A stretch of DNA of 64,000 bases from assembly GCF_014200725.1 (NCBI RefSeq), contig NZ_JACHCL010000002.1, positions 868,001-932,000 on the forward strand. The letters are read 5' to 3'. The notes beneath the pieces are model-generated. The model saw only the letters and a program-made list of their open reading frames with translations, searched no databases and was not told where the DNA came from. A program made the translations under genes and the position numbers. The stretch comes from Janthinobacterium silvisoli. GTDB taxonomy: Bacteria; Pseudomonadota; Gammaproteobacteria; Burkholderiales; Burkholderiaceae_D. Shown here piece after piece: positions 43,476 to 52,845 of the stretch; within the stretch, counting starts at the first letter, position 1; every line of letters begins with the position of its first letter.

Positions 43476-44186
43476 TTACTCAGGGAGCTCCTCGGAAATC
43501 GCGGGAGACGCCACCTTGGTATGGCGGATATCCTTGCCCTCGACCACATAAATCACGTATTCGGCGATGTTTTTTGCATGGTCGCCGATGCGTTCGATGG
43601 CCTTGGCCACCCACAAGGTGTCGAGCGCGGCTGAAATCGTGCGCGGGTCTTCCATCATGAAGGTGATCAGGTTGCGCATGATGGTCTTGAATTCATGGTC
43701 GATCACGGCGTCTTGCGCGATCAGCTGCAGCGCTTGCTGGCCATCATTGCGCGCGAAGCAGTCCAGCGCATCGTGCAGCATATCGCTGGCCGTGGTGGCG
43801 ATACCACGCACCATTTCGTAATGGTTGACGACGGCGTTGCCGCGCTTGTGCAGGTTTTTTGCCACGCGGGCAATCTTGGTCGCCTCGTCGCCCACGCGCT
43901 CGAGGTCGGTAATTACCTTGATGGTGGCCATGATGGTGCGCAAATCGTTGGCGGCTGGCTGGCGGCGCACGATCAAATGGCTGCAAGCGTCGTCGAGCGA
44001 CACTTCGAGCTGGTTGACGACGTCATCTTCGCGCATCACGCGGTCGGCGCGCTCGGCGTTGCCGATGCGGAAACACGTCATCGCATCGAGGAACTGGGTT
44101 TCAACGATGCCGCCCATGAGCAGCACTTTCGAGCGGATCGCTTCGAGTTCGTTGTCGTATTGCTTGGATGAATGTTCGCCTATCAT
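43476..44186 (-). CDS. phoU: Phosphate signalling protein PhoU
   Basis: 236 residues. Two three-helix bundles of the PhoU fold: LEAIRSKVLLMGGIVETQFLDAMTCFRIGNAERADRVMREDDVVNQLEVSLDDACSHLI and the ExxxD-type metal motif in VIDHEFKTIM. RRQPAANDLRTIMATIKVITDLERVGDEATKIA is typical. PhoU keeps PhoR in the off state by acting at the Pst transporter. Between pstB and phoB. Confidence 0.96.
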   Translation of the reverse strand: MIGEHSSKQYDNELEAIRSKVLLMGGIVETQFLDAMTCFRIGNAERADRVMREDDVVNQLEVSLDDACSHLIVRRQPAANDLRTIMATIKVITDLERVGDEATKIARVAKNLHKRGNAVVNHYEMVRGIATTASDMLHDALDCFARNDGQQALQLIAQDAVIDHEFKTIMRNLITFMMEDPRTISAALDTLWVAKAIERIGDHAKNIAEYVIYVVEGKDIRHTKVASPAISEELPE

Positions 44187-44231
44187 GCTGTCTCTCCGTA
44201 TTCAGTTGTCTGGTGGTATTGCGGGGCCGGA

Positions 44232-45026
44232 TCAGCCGAAACGGCCGGTAATGTAATCCTGGGTTTCCTTGCGGGCCGGATTCATGAAGATCTGATCCGT
44301 CTCGCCGAATTCCACCAGTTCGCCCAAATACATATATGCCGTGTAATCAGAGCAACGGGCCGCCTGTTGCATGTTATGCGTCACGATGGCGATCGTGTAA
44401 TCCTGTTTCAGTTCGCTGATCAGCTCTTCCACTTTCGAAGTCGAGATCGGGTCCAGCGCCGAAGTTGGCTCATCGAGCAGCAGCACGTCCGGTTTCACGG
44501 CCACGCCGCGTGCGATGCACAGACGCTGTTGCTGGCCGCCCGACAGCGACAAGCCACTCTTGTTCAGCTTATCCTTGACTTCACCCCACAGCGCTGCCTT
44601 TTTCAAGGCCCATTCCACGCGCTCGTCCATCTCGCCTTTCGACAGGTCTTCATACAGGCGCACGCCGAAAGCGATGTTGTCGTAGACCGACATCGGGAAC
44701 GGCGTCGGCTTCTGGAACACCATGCCGACCTTGGCGCGCAGCATGTTGACGTCCTGGTCGGCGTCGAGCACATTGCGGCCGCGGTACATGATCGAGCCCT
44801 CCGCGCGCTGGCCCGGGTACAGGTCATACATGCGGTTCAGGGTGCGCAGCAGGGTTGATTTACCGCAACCGGACGGGCCAATAAAGGCCGTGACTTTTTT
44901 CTCGTGGATATCGAGATTGACGTTATGCAGGCTCTGGGTCTTGCCGTAAAAAAAGTTCAGGCCCGAGATCTCGATGGTTTTTTTCTTAGGCGCCAAGTCG
45001 GGGCTGGTATGGATTTGGGTATTCAT
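44232..45026 (-). CDS. pstB: Phosphate ABC transporter ATPase PstB
   Basis: 264 residues. N-terminal basic tail, then [21 protein letters not shown], Walker [10 protein letters not shown], signature [14 protein letters not shown], Walker [14 protein letters not shown] and switch His in [14 protein letters not shown]. The C-terminal YITGRFG is characteristic of PstB. Drives phosphate import with PstA and PstC. Confidence 0.98.
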   Translation of the reverse strand: MNTQIHTSPDLAPKKKTIEISGLNFFYGKTQSLHNVNLDIHEKKVTAFIGPSGCGKSTLLRTLNRMYDLYPGQRAEGSIMYRGRNVLDADQDVNMLRAKVGMVFQKPTPFPMSVYDNIAFGVRLYEDLSKGEMDERVEWALKKAALWGEVKDKLNKSGLSLSGGQQQRLCIARGVAVKPDVLLLDEPTSALDPISTSKVEELISELKQDYTIAIVTHNMQQAARCSDYTAYMYLGELVEFGETDQIFMNPARKETQDYITGRFG

Positions 45027-45068
45027 AGTTTCGCTTCGCTTTAATGAGCTGGTTTGAGCTTATTTGAA

Positions 45069-45956
45069 TTAGTTAGGAACTTTTTGGCTGAACATGGTAC
45101 GCGACAGGATGTTCAGGGCCAGCACGCTGAAAGTGATCAGCAAAGCGCCACCCCAGGCCAGCGAACGCCAGTTGTCGTACGGGCTCAGCGCGAACGAAGC
45201 AATGACGGACGGCAAGTTGGCCAACGGTGCATTCATGTTAAAGCTTTGGAACTGGTTATTCAATGCAGTGAACAGCAGCGGCGCTGTTTCGCCAGCGATA
45301 CGGGCCAGGGCCAGCAGCACGCCCGTGATCACACCGGCCTTGACGGCGCGCAAGCGCACCAGGGTCGCTACCTTCCAGCGCGGCGCGCCCAGGGCAAACG
45401 CGGCTTCCAGCAGGCTGTTCGGTACCAGGCGCAGCATATTGTCCGTGGTACGCACCACCACTGGCACGGCGATCAGGGACAGGGCGATCGAACCGGCATA
45501 ACCGGAGAAATGCTTAACGTGCGCTACATACAGGGCGTAGACAAACAGGCCGATCACGATCGAAGGCGCCGACAGCATGATGTCGGTGACGAAGCGCGTG
45601 ACTTGCGCCAGCTTGTTTTCTTCGCCGTATTCGGCCAGGTAGACACCGGCCAGCACGCCGATCGGGGTGCTGACCAGGGTGGCCAGGCCGACCATCATGG
45701 TACTGCCGACGATCGCGTTGATCAGACCGCCACCATCGCTGCCTGGGGCTGGCGTGGTTTGCGTGAACATGTCGACGGACACGGCGCCGAAGCCCTTGAC
45801 GATCAGGGTGAACAGGATCCAGGCCAGCACGGCCAGGCCCAGGGTCATGGCGGCCACCGACAGGGCGATGCCGATGCGGTGCATCAGCAAACGCTTGCGA
45901 TAGACAGGATTCATGGCCGGCTTGGCCGGTGCGTTCATGGCGGAGACTTGGCTCAT
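45069..45956 (-). CDS. pstA: Phosphate ABC transporter permease PstA
   Basis: 295 residues, six hydrophobic segments. Typical segments include [64 protein letters not shown], the coupling helix with the EAA loop ([11 protein letters not shown]). Inner-membrane partner of PstC. Overlaps pstC by four bases (ATGA). Confidence 0.96.
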   Translation of the reverse strand: MSQVSAMNAPAKPAMNPVYRKRLLMHRIGIALSVAAMTLGLAVLAWILFTLIVKGFGAVSVDMFTQTTPAPGSDGGGLINAIVGSTMMVGLATLVSTPIGVLAGVYLAEYGEENKLAQVTRFVTDIMLSAPSIVIGLFVYALYVAHVKHFSGYAGSIALSLIAVPVVVRTTDNMLRLVPNSLLEAAFALGAPRWKVATLVRLRAVKAGVITGVLLALARIAGETAPLLFTALNNQFQSFNMNAPLANLPSVIASFALSPYDNWRSLAWGGALLITFSVLALNILSRTMFSQKVPN

Positions 45957-46972
45957 TTCGTGCCTTCCTTGCGAGACATGCCAGCCAGCATCAGCTTGGC
46001 GGCGGATAAAACGATGAGGGTGATGACAAACAGGATCAGCGCCAGCGAGAACAGCGACGACACGTGCAGCGCCGATTGCGCTTCGCCAAATTCATTGGCC
46101 AGCAGCGAGGTGATGCTGTTACCGGGCGCAAACAGCGACCACGACAGCTTGTTGGTGTTACCGATCACGAAGGTGACGGCCATGGTTTCGCCCAGCGCGC
46201 GGCCCAGGCCCAGCATAACGCCGCCGACCACGCCGGTCTTGGTATAAGGCAAAACGATCTTGCGCACCACTTCCCAGCGCGTGCAGCCCAGGCCGTAAGC
46301 CGATTCTTTCAGGACGGCAGGGACGATTTCAAATACGTCGCGCATCACCGAAGCGATGAAAGGGATGATCATGATGGCCAGCACCAGGCCGGCCGTCAGG
46401 ATGCCGATGCCCATCATCGGGCCGCTGAACAGCTGGCCGATGACAGGCAGCTTGCCCAGGGTGCTTTTCAACACCGGCTGGACGTAATCGGCAAACAGGG
46501 GCGCGAACACGAACAGGCCCCATATACCGTAGATGATGCTGGGCACACCGGCCAGCAGCTCGACGGCCGTACCCAGCGGACGGCGCAGCCAGGCTGGGCA
46601 GATCTCGGTCAGGAACAGGGCGATACCGAAGCTGACAGGGAAAGCGATCAACAGGGCGATCACGGAGGTGATCAGGGTACCGACGATGGGGATCAGGGCG
46701 CCGAACTGGTCATTGACAGGATCCCACTCGGCCGAAAAGATAAAACCCAGGCCAAAGGTCTTGAAGGTCGGCACCGATTCCATGATCAGCGAAATGATGA
46801 TGCCCACCAGCACCAGCAGCACCGACAAGGCGAACAACATCGTCACCTTGTGGAACAGGAAATCCTGGATACGCTGCTTGCGCATGGTGGAAAGCATTTG
46901 CGCGTGACTGATGGAGTCGGTCATGGTGCCGCCGGGCATGGGGATCGTGGAGGAAGTGGATTGTGCGCTCAT
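45953..46972 (-). CDS. pstC: Phosphate ABC transporter permease PstC
   Basis: 339 residues, with an N-terminal extension before the first helix ([23 protein letters not shown]). [69 protein letters not shown] carries the permease coupling loop. ATG 46972 has only a weak ribosome site; later Met codons within the extension are possible starts. Confidence 0.95.
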   Translation of the reverse strand: MSAQSTSSTIPMPGGTMTDSISHAQMLSTMRKQRIQDFLFHKVTMLFALSVLLVLVGIIISLIMESVPTFKTFGLGFIFSAEWDPVNDQFGALIPIVGTLITSVIALLIAFPVSFGIALFLTEICPAWLRRPLGTAVELLAGVPSIIYGIWGLFVFAPLFADYVQPVLKSTLGKLPVIGQLFSGPMMGIGILTAGLVLAIMIIPFIASVMRDVFEIVPAVLKESAYGLGCTRWEVVRKIVLPYTKTGVVGGVMLGLGRALGETMAVTFVIGNTNKLSWSLFAPGNSITSLLANEFGEAQSALHVSSLFSLALILFVITLIVLSAAKLMLAGMSRKEGTK

Positions 46973-46995
46973 ATTCTGCCATGTGTGGTGATACT

Positions 46996-47046
46996 GTTTT
47001 ACTACTTGTTTTTACTACTTGTTTTTACTGCTTATTTTTACGGTGC
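46996..47046. repeat. 13-bp short tandem repeat between pstC and pstS
   Basis: About 3.5 copies of GTTTTTACTACTT starting at 46996, 47008, 47021 and 47034, the last degenerate. It lies right upstream of pstC. On the mRNA (minus strand) it gives AAGTAGTAAAAAC runs, A-rich and unstructured. Confidence 0.7.
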
Positions 47047-47108
47047 TGCTCTTGTTCGTTTAGCCGGGAGCGCCTGCAAGCTCTTGCGGGCGGTCCTGGC
47101 TAACTCCC

Positions 47109-47139
47109 TGCCCTGCTGCCGTGTTGCTGGCGCAGGGCA
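47109..47139 (-). promoter_or_regulatory. Hairpin between pstS and pstC
   Basis: TGCCCTG (47109-47115) and CAGGGCA (47133-47139) pair around an inner GCC/GGC. No T-run follows, so it may be a processing or stability element that favours pstS message over the permease genes, rather than a full terminator. Confidence 0.35.
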
Positions 47140-47170
47140 AGGATGATCATTCAATACTCAGCGTATCGGA

Positions 47171-48220
47171 TTAGTAGATTGCTTTACCTGCGGAATCTTT
47201 CAGGTTGGCTTTCCACGAGTCTTGCACCAGTTTTACGACCGATGCTGGCAGTGGAACGTAGTCCAGGTCAGCAGCAGCAGCGCCACCGTTTTTGAAGGCC
47301 CAGTCGAAGAATTTCAGGACTTCTTTGCCTTTGGCGGCATCAGCTTGTGCTTTGTGCATCAAGATGAACGATGCGCCGGTGATAGGCCAGCTGTTTTTGC
47401 CAGCCTGGTCGGTCAGCACCACGCCGAAACCTGGCGTTTTGCTCCATTCAGCGCTGGCAGCAGCTGCTTTGAACGCGTCGTCGCTAGGCTGCAGGAAGGT
47501 GCCTTCCTTGTTTTGCAGCTGGGTGTGGGTCATCTTGTTTTTCTTGGCGTAAGCCCACTCGACATAACCGATCGAACCCTTGATGCGCTGTACGTTCGCA
47601 GCAACGCCTTCGTTACCCTTACCGCCTACGCCAACTGCCCATTTCACAGCCGTGCCAGCGCCGATTTTCGATTTGAATTCAGCGTCGGTTTTCGACAGGA
47701 AGTCGGTGAACAGGAACGACGTGCCCGAACCGTCAGCGCGGTGTACCACGGTGATGTCTGCGTCTGGCAGCTTGATGCCGCTATTCAGGGCAACGATTTC
47801 AGGGGCATTCCACTTGGTGATCTTGCCCAGGTAGATGTCGCCAACGACTTTACCAGTCATTTTCAGTTGACCAGGAGCCACACCGTCCAGGTTGACAATG
47901 GTAACCACGCCGCCCATGATGGCTGGGAATTGGGTCAGACCCGACTCATCCAGCTCTTCTGCCTTCAAAGGCATGTCGGACGCGCCGAATTCAACGGTCT
48001 TGGCTTTGATTTGCTTGATACCAGCGCCGGAACCGACGGATTGGTAGTTCAGGCCATTGCCGGTAGCGGCTTTGTAGGATTCAGCCCATTTGGCATAGAT
48101 TGGGTACGGGAAGGTTGCACCAGCACCTGTCATATCTGCCGCCATGACGGAAGCGGAAGAAAATGCCATCGCTGCCGAAGCACCCACGACGATAAATTTG
48201 AACATTTGCTTCATTTGCAT
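47171..48220 (-). CDS. pstS: Phosphate-binding periplasmic protein PstS
   Basis: 349 residues from ATG 48220 with TGAGGAC upstream. Signal peptide ~1-27 (FIVVGASAAMAFSSASVMAA), then ADMTGAGATFPYPIYAKWAESYKAATGNGLNYQSVGSGAGIKQI, VVHRADGSGTSFLFTDFLSK and GSIGYVEWAYAKKN, all signature PstS segments that hold the phosphate. First gene of pstSCAB-phoU-phoB-phoR. A Pho box lies 67 bases upstream. Confidence 0.97.
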   Translation of the reverse strand: MQMKQMFKFIVVGASAAMAFSSASVMAADMTGAGATFPYPIYAKWAESYKAATGNGLNYQSVGSGAGIKQIKAKTVEFGASDMPLKAEELDESGLTQFPAIMGGVVTIVNLDGVAPGQLKMTGKVVGDIYLGKITKWNAPEIVALNSGIKLPDADITVVHRADGSGTSFLFTDFLSKTDAEFKSKIGAGTAVKWAVGVGGKGNEGVAANVQRIKGSIGYVEWAYAKKNKMTHTQLQNKEGTFLQPSDDAFKAAAASAEWSKTPGFGVVLTDQAGKNSWPITGASFILMHKAQADAAKGKEVLKFFDWAFKNGGAAAADLDYVPLPASVVKLVQDSWKANLKDSAGKAIY

Positions 48221-48270
48221 ATCAAGTCCTCAGGGTTGTTAGGGCGGAAAGCCCCGGTTGAATGCTGCGC

Positions 48271-48304
48271 AGTCTAGCAAGCGAATATGACAGCTTTATG
48301 ACAT
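48271..48304 (-). promoter_or_regulatory. Pho box and promoter of pstS
   Basis: On the minus strand ATGTCAT-AAAG-CTGTCAT (48304-48287) is two 7-bp direct repeats with a 4-bp A-rich spacer, the PhoB consensus form. A TAGACT -10 (48276-48271) lies 10 bases downstream, the usual PhoB-activated spacing without a -35. Confidence 0.82.
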
Positions 48305-48396
48305 GGCTGAAATTTCTTGAAATATTTGCCTACGCCCCGGAAACAGGCCTTTTTGAAGGCCATCATGACAAGGATTCTCACCAATTATTACAAGCA

Positions 48397-48430
48397 ATGT
48401 CATGGTTACGTCACATTACATCATTACACT
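48397..48430 (+). promoter_or_regulatory. Pho box and promoter of ppk
   Basis: ATGTCAT-GGTT-ACGTCAC (48397-48414), a weaker two-repeat Pho box with 11-bp period, followed 10 bases later by TACACT (48425-48430) as -10. Suggests ppk and the divergent pst operon are both PhoB targets. Confidence 0.6.
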
Positions 48431-48491
48431 TATTGCGCGTCACACAAGTAGAAATATCGCTAGAATTAACTATCTGCAAAGACAAAAGAAT

Positions 48492-50585
48492 ATGAAACCT
48501 GACCTGCACACGGAAGTGACCAAATCGGGCATCCTGCTGGACCGCGAGTTGTCGCAATTGACTTTTAATAAACGCGTGATGGCGCAGGCGGAAGACCCCA
48601 GCATCCCCCTGCTCGAACGTCTGCGTTATCTGTGCATCGTCAGCAGCAATATGGATGAGTTCTTTGAAGTGCGCGTGGCCAGCCTGCTGGCAGCCGGCAG
48701 CATCGGCGGCTCGCTGGCCGGCCACCCTGCACTGATCGCCAACCTGGAACGCATCGGCAAGGAATGCCATGCGCTGGTCGAGCGCCAGTACGAGATATTA
48801 AATAACGATGTCTTGCCGGCGCTGCGCGAAGCGGGCGTGCACTTGCTGCGCGATAATGACCGTAACGATGCGCAGCGCGCCTGGGTGAAGGAATATTTCG
48901 ACCGCGAAGTGCGCCCCCTGCTCACGCCGATCGGCCTCGACCCGGCCCACCCATTCCCACAGGTCGTCAACAAGAGTCTCAATTTCATCGTCTCGCTGAG
49001 CGGCAAGGATGCGTTCGGCCGCGGCACGGCGATCGCCATCGTCAAGGCGCCACGCGTGCTGCCACGCGTGATTAAACTGCCCGACGAGATTTCCGGCGAC
49101 GGCGTATCGTTCTGCCTGCTCTCTTCCATCATCCACGCGCATATTTCCGATTTGTTTGCCGGCCGCGAAGTGATTGCCTATTCGCAGTTCCGCGTCACGC
49201 GCGACAGCGACCTGTGGGTCGATGAAGATGAAGTCAAGAACTTGCGCCAGGCATTGAAAGGCGAGTTGGTCGGCCGCCAGTTCGGCACCTCGGTGCGCCT
49301 GGAAGTGGCCCGCAACTGTCCGCCAGAACTGTCGCAATTCCTGCTCGACCAGTTCAGCCTGGACCAGAGCCGCCTCTACCGCGTGAATGGCCCCGTCAAC
49401 CTGGTGCGCCTGACGGAAATGATCGACCACGTAAAACAGCCCACCTTGCGTTTCCCGCCATTTTTCCCGGGCCTGGCGCACAAGGCCATCGGCAACGATA
49501 TCTTTGCCGCGCTGAACAAGCACGACATCCTGCTGCACCATCCTTACCAGTCGTTCCAGACGGTCATCGATTTCGTCCGCAGCGCCGCCTACGATCCGGC
49601 CGTGGTGGCCATCAAGCAAACCATCTACCGCACCGGCATGAACTCGGACTTGATGGAGTCGCTGATCACGGCCGCCAAGCTGGGCAAGGAAGTGACCGTC
49701 ATCGTGGAATTGATGGCGCGTTTCGACGAAGAAGCCAACATTAACTGGGCCGACAAGCTGGAGCAGGCTGGCGCGCAAGTGGTGTATGGCGTAGTCGGCC
49801 TGAAAACCCACGCCAAGGTCGCGCTCGTCATCCGCCGCGAAGAAGGCGCGCTACGCTTTTATGCCCACCTGGGCACCGGCAACTATCACCCGACAACGAC
49901 CAAGCTGTACACGGACTTTGGCTTGCTGACGGCCAAGCAAGACCTGGCGGTGGAAGTGAACGAAGTCTTCATCCACCTGACCAGCCTGACCAAGCCGCAT
50001 AACCTGAGCTTGCTGTGGCTGGCGCCGTTCGGGCTGCAAAGCGAAATCATCAAGGCCATCCGCAACGAAGCCAAGATCGCCCGTTCGGGCCGTCGCGGCC
50101 GCATCATCGTCAAGATCAATGCGCTGGTCGACGAATCGGTGATCCGCGCGCTGTATGCGGCCTCGGGCGATGGCGTGAAGATCGACCTGATCGTGCGCGG
50201 CGCCTGCACCCTGAAGCCGGGCGTGCCGGGCTTGTCGGAAAACATCAAGGTGCGCTCCGTGATCGGGCGTTTCCTGGAACACAGCCGCATCTATTACTTC
50301 CGCAACGACCTGGCGCACGATGTGTATCTGGCCAGCGCCGACTGGATGAGCCGCAACCTGTTCCGCCGCGTGGAAGTCGCTTTCCCCGTGCTGGACCGCG
50401 CCTTGAAGCGGCGCGTGATTGCCGAAGGCCTGAACCCGTATTTGAAGGATAATACGAATGCGTGGGAGCTGGAACCGAGCGGCCAGTATGTGCGCCGCAA
50501 GCCACGCGCCAAACAAACCCTGTTCAGTGCCCAGCAATACCTGATGCAAACACTGGGCACGCCGGGCGCGGAGGTCGGGGAATAG
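48492..50585 (+). CDS. ppk: Polyphosphate kinase 1
   Basis: 697 residues from ATG 48492 (MKPDLHTEVTKSG...LLDRELSQLTFNKRV); an in-frame start at 48402 lies within the Pho-box promoter. Catalytic His in GLKTHAKVALVIRREEGALRFYAHLGTGNYHP, second His in FLEHSRIYYFRND. Makes polyphosphate from ATP at the inner face of the membrane. Divergent from pstS; storage and uptake of phosphate are under one control region. sixA follows 30 bases downstream. Confidence 0.97.
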   Translation: MKPDLHTEVTKSGILLDRELSQLTFNKRVMAQAEDPSIPLLERLRYLCIVSSNMDEFFEVRVASLLAAGSIGGSLAGHPALIANLERIGKECHALVERQYEILNNDVLPALREAGVHLLRDNDRNDAQRAWVKEYFDREVRPLLTPIGLDPAHPFPQVVNKSLNFIVSLSGKDAFGRGTAIAIVKAPRVLPRVIKLPDEISGDGVSFCLLSSIIHAHISDLFAGREVIAYSQFRVTRDSDLWVDEDEVKNLRQALKGELVGRQFGTSVRLEVARNCPPELSQFLLDQFSLDQSRLYRVNGPVNLVRLTEMIDHVKQPTLRFPPFFPGLAHKAIGNDIFAALNKHDILLHHPYQSFQTVIDFVRSAAYDPAVVAIKQTIYRTGMNSDLMESLITAAKLGKEVTVIVELMARFDEEANINWADKLEQAGAQVVYGVVGLKTHAKVALVIRREEGALRFYAHLGTGNYHPTTTKLYTDFGLLTAKQDLAVEVNEVFIHLTSLTKPHNLSLLWLAPFGLQSEIIKAIRNEAKIARSGRRGRIIVKINALVDESVIRALYAASGDGVKIDLIVRGACTLKPGVPGLSENIKVRSVIGRFLEHSRIYYFRNDLAHDVYLASADWMSRNLFRRVEVAFPVLDRALKRRVIAEGLNPYLKDNTNAWELEPSGQYVRRKPRAKQTLFSAQQYLMQTLGTPGAEVGE

Positions 50586-50615
50586 AGAACGACTTTTAAC
50601 ACAGAGGAGTACAGC

Positions 50616-51074
50616 ATGGATCTGATCTTGTGGCGACATGCGGAAGCCGAGCCGGGCGTGCCCGACCTGGAACGCGCCTTGACGGCCAAGGGGCAAAAGC
50701 AGGCGCGCCGCATGGCCGACTGGCTGGGTTCGCAACTACCCGACAATTGCCGTATCCTCGTCAGCCCGGCCCTGCGCACCTTGCAGACGGCCGAGCCGCT
50801 AGGGCGCAAGTTCAAGCTGGTGCCTGAACTGGCGCCGGGCGCCGAAGCGGAAGATATCCTCAAGGCCGCCAACTGGCCGGGCAACAAGGAAACCGTGCTC
50901 ATCGTCGGCCACCAGCCCACCCTGGGCCAGGCCGCCGCCCTGCTATTGACGGGCGAAGTGCAAGACTGGGAAATGCGCAAGGCCAGCGCATGGTGGTTCT
51001 CCCAGCGCGAGCCAGGCGACGCGCTTAGCGTTTATCTGAAAGCCGTGATGGCGCATGACCTGGTGGTCAAGTAA
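50616..51074 (+). CDS. sixA: Phosphohistidine phosphatase SixA
   Basis: 152 residues, AGAGGAG ribosome site. Histidine phosphatase motif LILWRHAEAEPG at the N terminus with the nucleophile His, Arg in SPALRTLQTAEPL, and second His in VLIVGHQPTLGQAA. SixA removes phosphate from His on proteins such as ArcB or NPr. Follows ppk. Its last 36 codons have a diverged second copy just downstream (51088-51200). Confidence 0.93.
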   Translation: MDLILWRHAEAEPGVPDLERALTAKGQKQARRMADWLGSQLPDNCRILVSPALRTLQTAEPLGRKFKLVPELAPGAEAEDILKAANWPGNKETVLIVGHQPTLGQAAALLLTGEVQDWEMRKASAWWFSQREPGDALSVYLKAVMAHDLVVK

Positions 51075-51087
51075 GAAATCTCAAGCA

Positions 51088-51200
51088 GGGAAATGCGCAA
51101 GGCCAGCGCGATCATGGACAGGTTCTCCCAGCGCGAACCGGGAGACGCACTCAGCGTCTACCTGAAGGCAGTGATGGCGCATGACCTAGTGGTGAAATAA
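51088..51200 (+). pseudogene. Remnant of a second sixA allele (3' end only)
   Basis: Matches 50968-51074 with a 120-bp offset. From the shared Phe codon to the stop, 25 codons encode exactly the same peptide (FSQREPGD...HDLVVK), yet 12 codons differ, every one at a synonymous third position. Just before, Trp-Trp of sixA is replaced by Ile-Met-Asp-Arg. No start or catalytic region exists, so it cannot make SixA. The pattern is that of a diverged homologous allele, not of a recent copy. Confidence 0.85.
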
Positions 51201-51274
51201 CGGTGCTCAAATCAGGCAGATGCGCAAAAAATGCGCTGGGACAAATACTGTTGAGATTGGCAACATAGGCGAGC

Positions 51275-51302
51275 TTGTAAAGTGCTGACTATCTGCTAGA
51301 GT
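51275..51302 (+). promoter_or_regulatory. Candidate promoter of the small membrane protein gene
   Basis: TTGTAA (51275-51280), 16-bp spacer, TAGAGT (51297-51302), ~85 bases before ATG 51388. The rest of 51201-51387 shows no gene. Confidence 0.4.
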
Positions 51303-51387
51303 TTAATTGCGTCAACTACGTGTTGGAGCGCTGCTCTGACACCTTGAGCAACCCAGCGGGCGGCCGCTCAACAGCGGCTGAAACATC

Positions 51388-51519
51388 ATGTCCATGTCCA
51401 TCTTGCTAGTGTTTCTGTTTATCGCCATTTTCGCGGCCATCATCGGCTTCATCGCCTTTGAACTGATCGAGGAAATGCGCGGCAGTCGTCATAAACTGGT
51501 CGACCGCTATCACGAGTAG
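51388..51519 (+). CDS. Small single-pass membrane protein
   Basis: 43 residues: MSMSI, then a 23-residue hydrophobic helix (LLVFLFIAIFAAIIGFIAFEL), then a charged tail IEEMRGSRHKLVDRYHE. The basic, short C-terminal tail fits a cytoplasm-facing regulator or subunit. No strong ribosome site is seen, which lowers confidence. Stop TAG 51517-51519. Not recognised as a named family. Confidence 0.5.
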   Translation: MSMSILLVFLFIAIFAAIIGFIAFELIEEMRGSRHKLVDRYHE

Positions 51520-51585
51520 CGCACACATCAGCAATATCGAATGGCGCCAGCGACGGCATCACCGTCTCTCGCGCCATCCTTGTTT

Positions 51586-52713
51586 TTACACCCCGGTTTT
51601 AAACTTCGTATAGATCCGCGTCATCAGGCGGCGGATATCGGCCGTGGTCGCTTCCGGCGCGGCCATCCGCTGCTTGTCGGCGTCCGGCAGGAAGATGGCC
51701 TTGTTTTCGCCAATATCCTTGCGCACATACTTGATGCTGGCTGGATTCGGGTTGGCGTAGAACACCTTGTTGCTCAGACTGGCATGCACTTGCGGGCGCA
51801 AGATGTAGTTGATGAACAGATGCGCATTGTTCGGATGCGGCGCGTCGGCAGGAATGGCCATGGTGTCGAACATCAGGGCGGCCGTCTTCGGCACCAGCAC
51901 CTGGATCACATTGCCATTCTTCGCATCGATGGCGCGCTGGCGGGCGATATTGATGTCGCCGGACCAGCCCAGCGCCACGCACACGGCGCCGTTGGCCATG
52001 TCATTGATATAGCCTGACGAGCTGAACAAAGTCACGTACGGACGGATGGCCTGCAGCACCTTTCCCGCTTCCTGGTAGTCGGCAGCCGACTTCGAATACG
52101 CTGGCTTGTTCAGGTATTGCAGCGCGGCCGGCAATACTTCGGATGGCGAATCGAGGAAAGACACGCCGCACGATTTCAGCTTCGATGCATATTTGGGGTC
52201 AAAGATCAGGTCCCAGGCGTTGTCAGGCATGGGCAAGCTGCCCAGCGCCGCCTTGACCTTGTTGACGTTGATGCCCACCGTGGTGTAGCCCCACAGCCAG
52301 TCGACCAGGTAGTCATTGTTCGGGTCGATCTTCGACAACTTGGCTTGCAGCGATGGATCGAGGTTGCCCAGGTTCGTCAGCTTGCTCTTGTCGAGCTTGC
52401 GCAACAGGCCCGCATCGATTTGCAGGCGCGCCCACTGGGCCGTCGGTACGACGATGTCATAACCGGACTTGCCCGCCACCAGTTTCGCATTGAGGATTTC
52501 GTTATTGTCGAAAACATCATAGCGCACCTTGATGCCGGTTTCCTTCTCAAAATTCTTGATCGTATCGTCGCCGATATAGTCCGACCAGTTATAGATGTTG
52601 AGAACTTTTTCTTCCTGGGCGTGGGCAGGCAAGGCCAGCACGGCCGCCGCCAAGGCCAAGGCCGAGCTCATTCCCAATGCTACGCGCCGTCCAACTTGCC
52701 ATGTGCTTGCCAT
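51586..52713 (-). CDS. potF: Putrescine/polyamine ABC transporter substrate-binding protein (PotF-like)
   Basis: 375 residues from ATG 52713, GGAGGGTGGGAT just upstream. Signal peptide ~1-30 (MSSALALAAAVLALPAHAQ), then VLNIYNWSDYIGDDTIKNFEKETGIKVRYDVFDNNEILNAKLVAGKSGYDIVVPT, a classic PotF/SpuD opening with the polyamine-binding W/D residues (IYNWSDYI). Later GWSGDINIARQRA. Periplasmic. No potGHI partners are in the window, so the permease is elsewhere. Confidence 0.93.
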   Translation of the reverse strand: MASTWQVGRRVALGMSSALALAAAVLALPAHAQEEKVLNIYNWSDYIGDDTIKNFEKETGIKVRYDVFDNNEILNAKLVAGKSGYDIVVPTAQWARLQIDAGLLRKLDKSKLTNLGNLDPSLQAKLSKIDPNNDYLVDWLWGYTTVGINVNKVKAALGSLPMPDNAWDLIFDPKYASKLKSCGVSFLDSPSEVLPAALQYLNKPAYSKSAADYQEAGKVLQAIRPYVTLFSSSGYINDMANGAVCVALGWSGDINIARQRAIDAKNGNVIQVLVPKTAALMFDTMAIPADAPHPNNAHLFINYILRPQVHASLSNKVFYANPNPASIKYVRKDIGENKAIFLPDADKQRMAAPEATTADIRRLMTRIYTKFKTGV

Positions 52714-52759
52714 ATCCCACCCTCCAGGTAAATTCAGAAAATATTGCGCATGATAGCAA

Positions 52760-52796
52760 CAAGGGCGCAATCAGGTCTAGCCTGATTGCGCCCTTG
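52760..52796 (-). terminator. Strong hairpin between potF and clpB
   Basis: Perfect 16-bp stem CAAGGGCGCAATCAGG / CCTGATTGCGCCCTTG with 5-base loop (52760-52775, 52781-52796). Modest T content follows on both strands. Best read as the clpB terminator on the minus strand. Confidence 0.6.
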
Positions 52797-52845
52797 CTTT
52801 ACATTATCTCGACGTTAGCTTACGCCAACACCATACAGCATAAAA

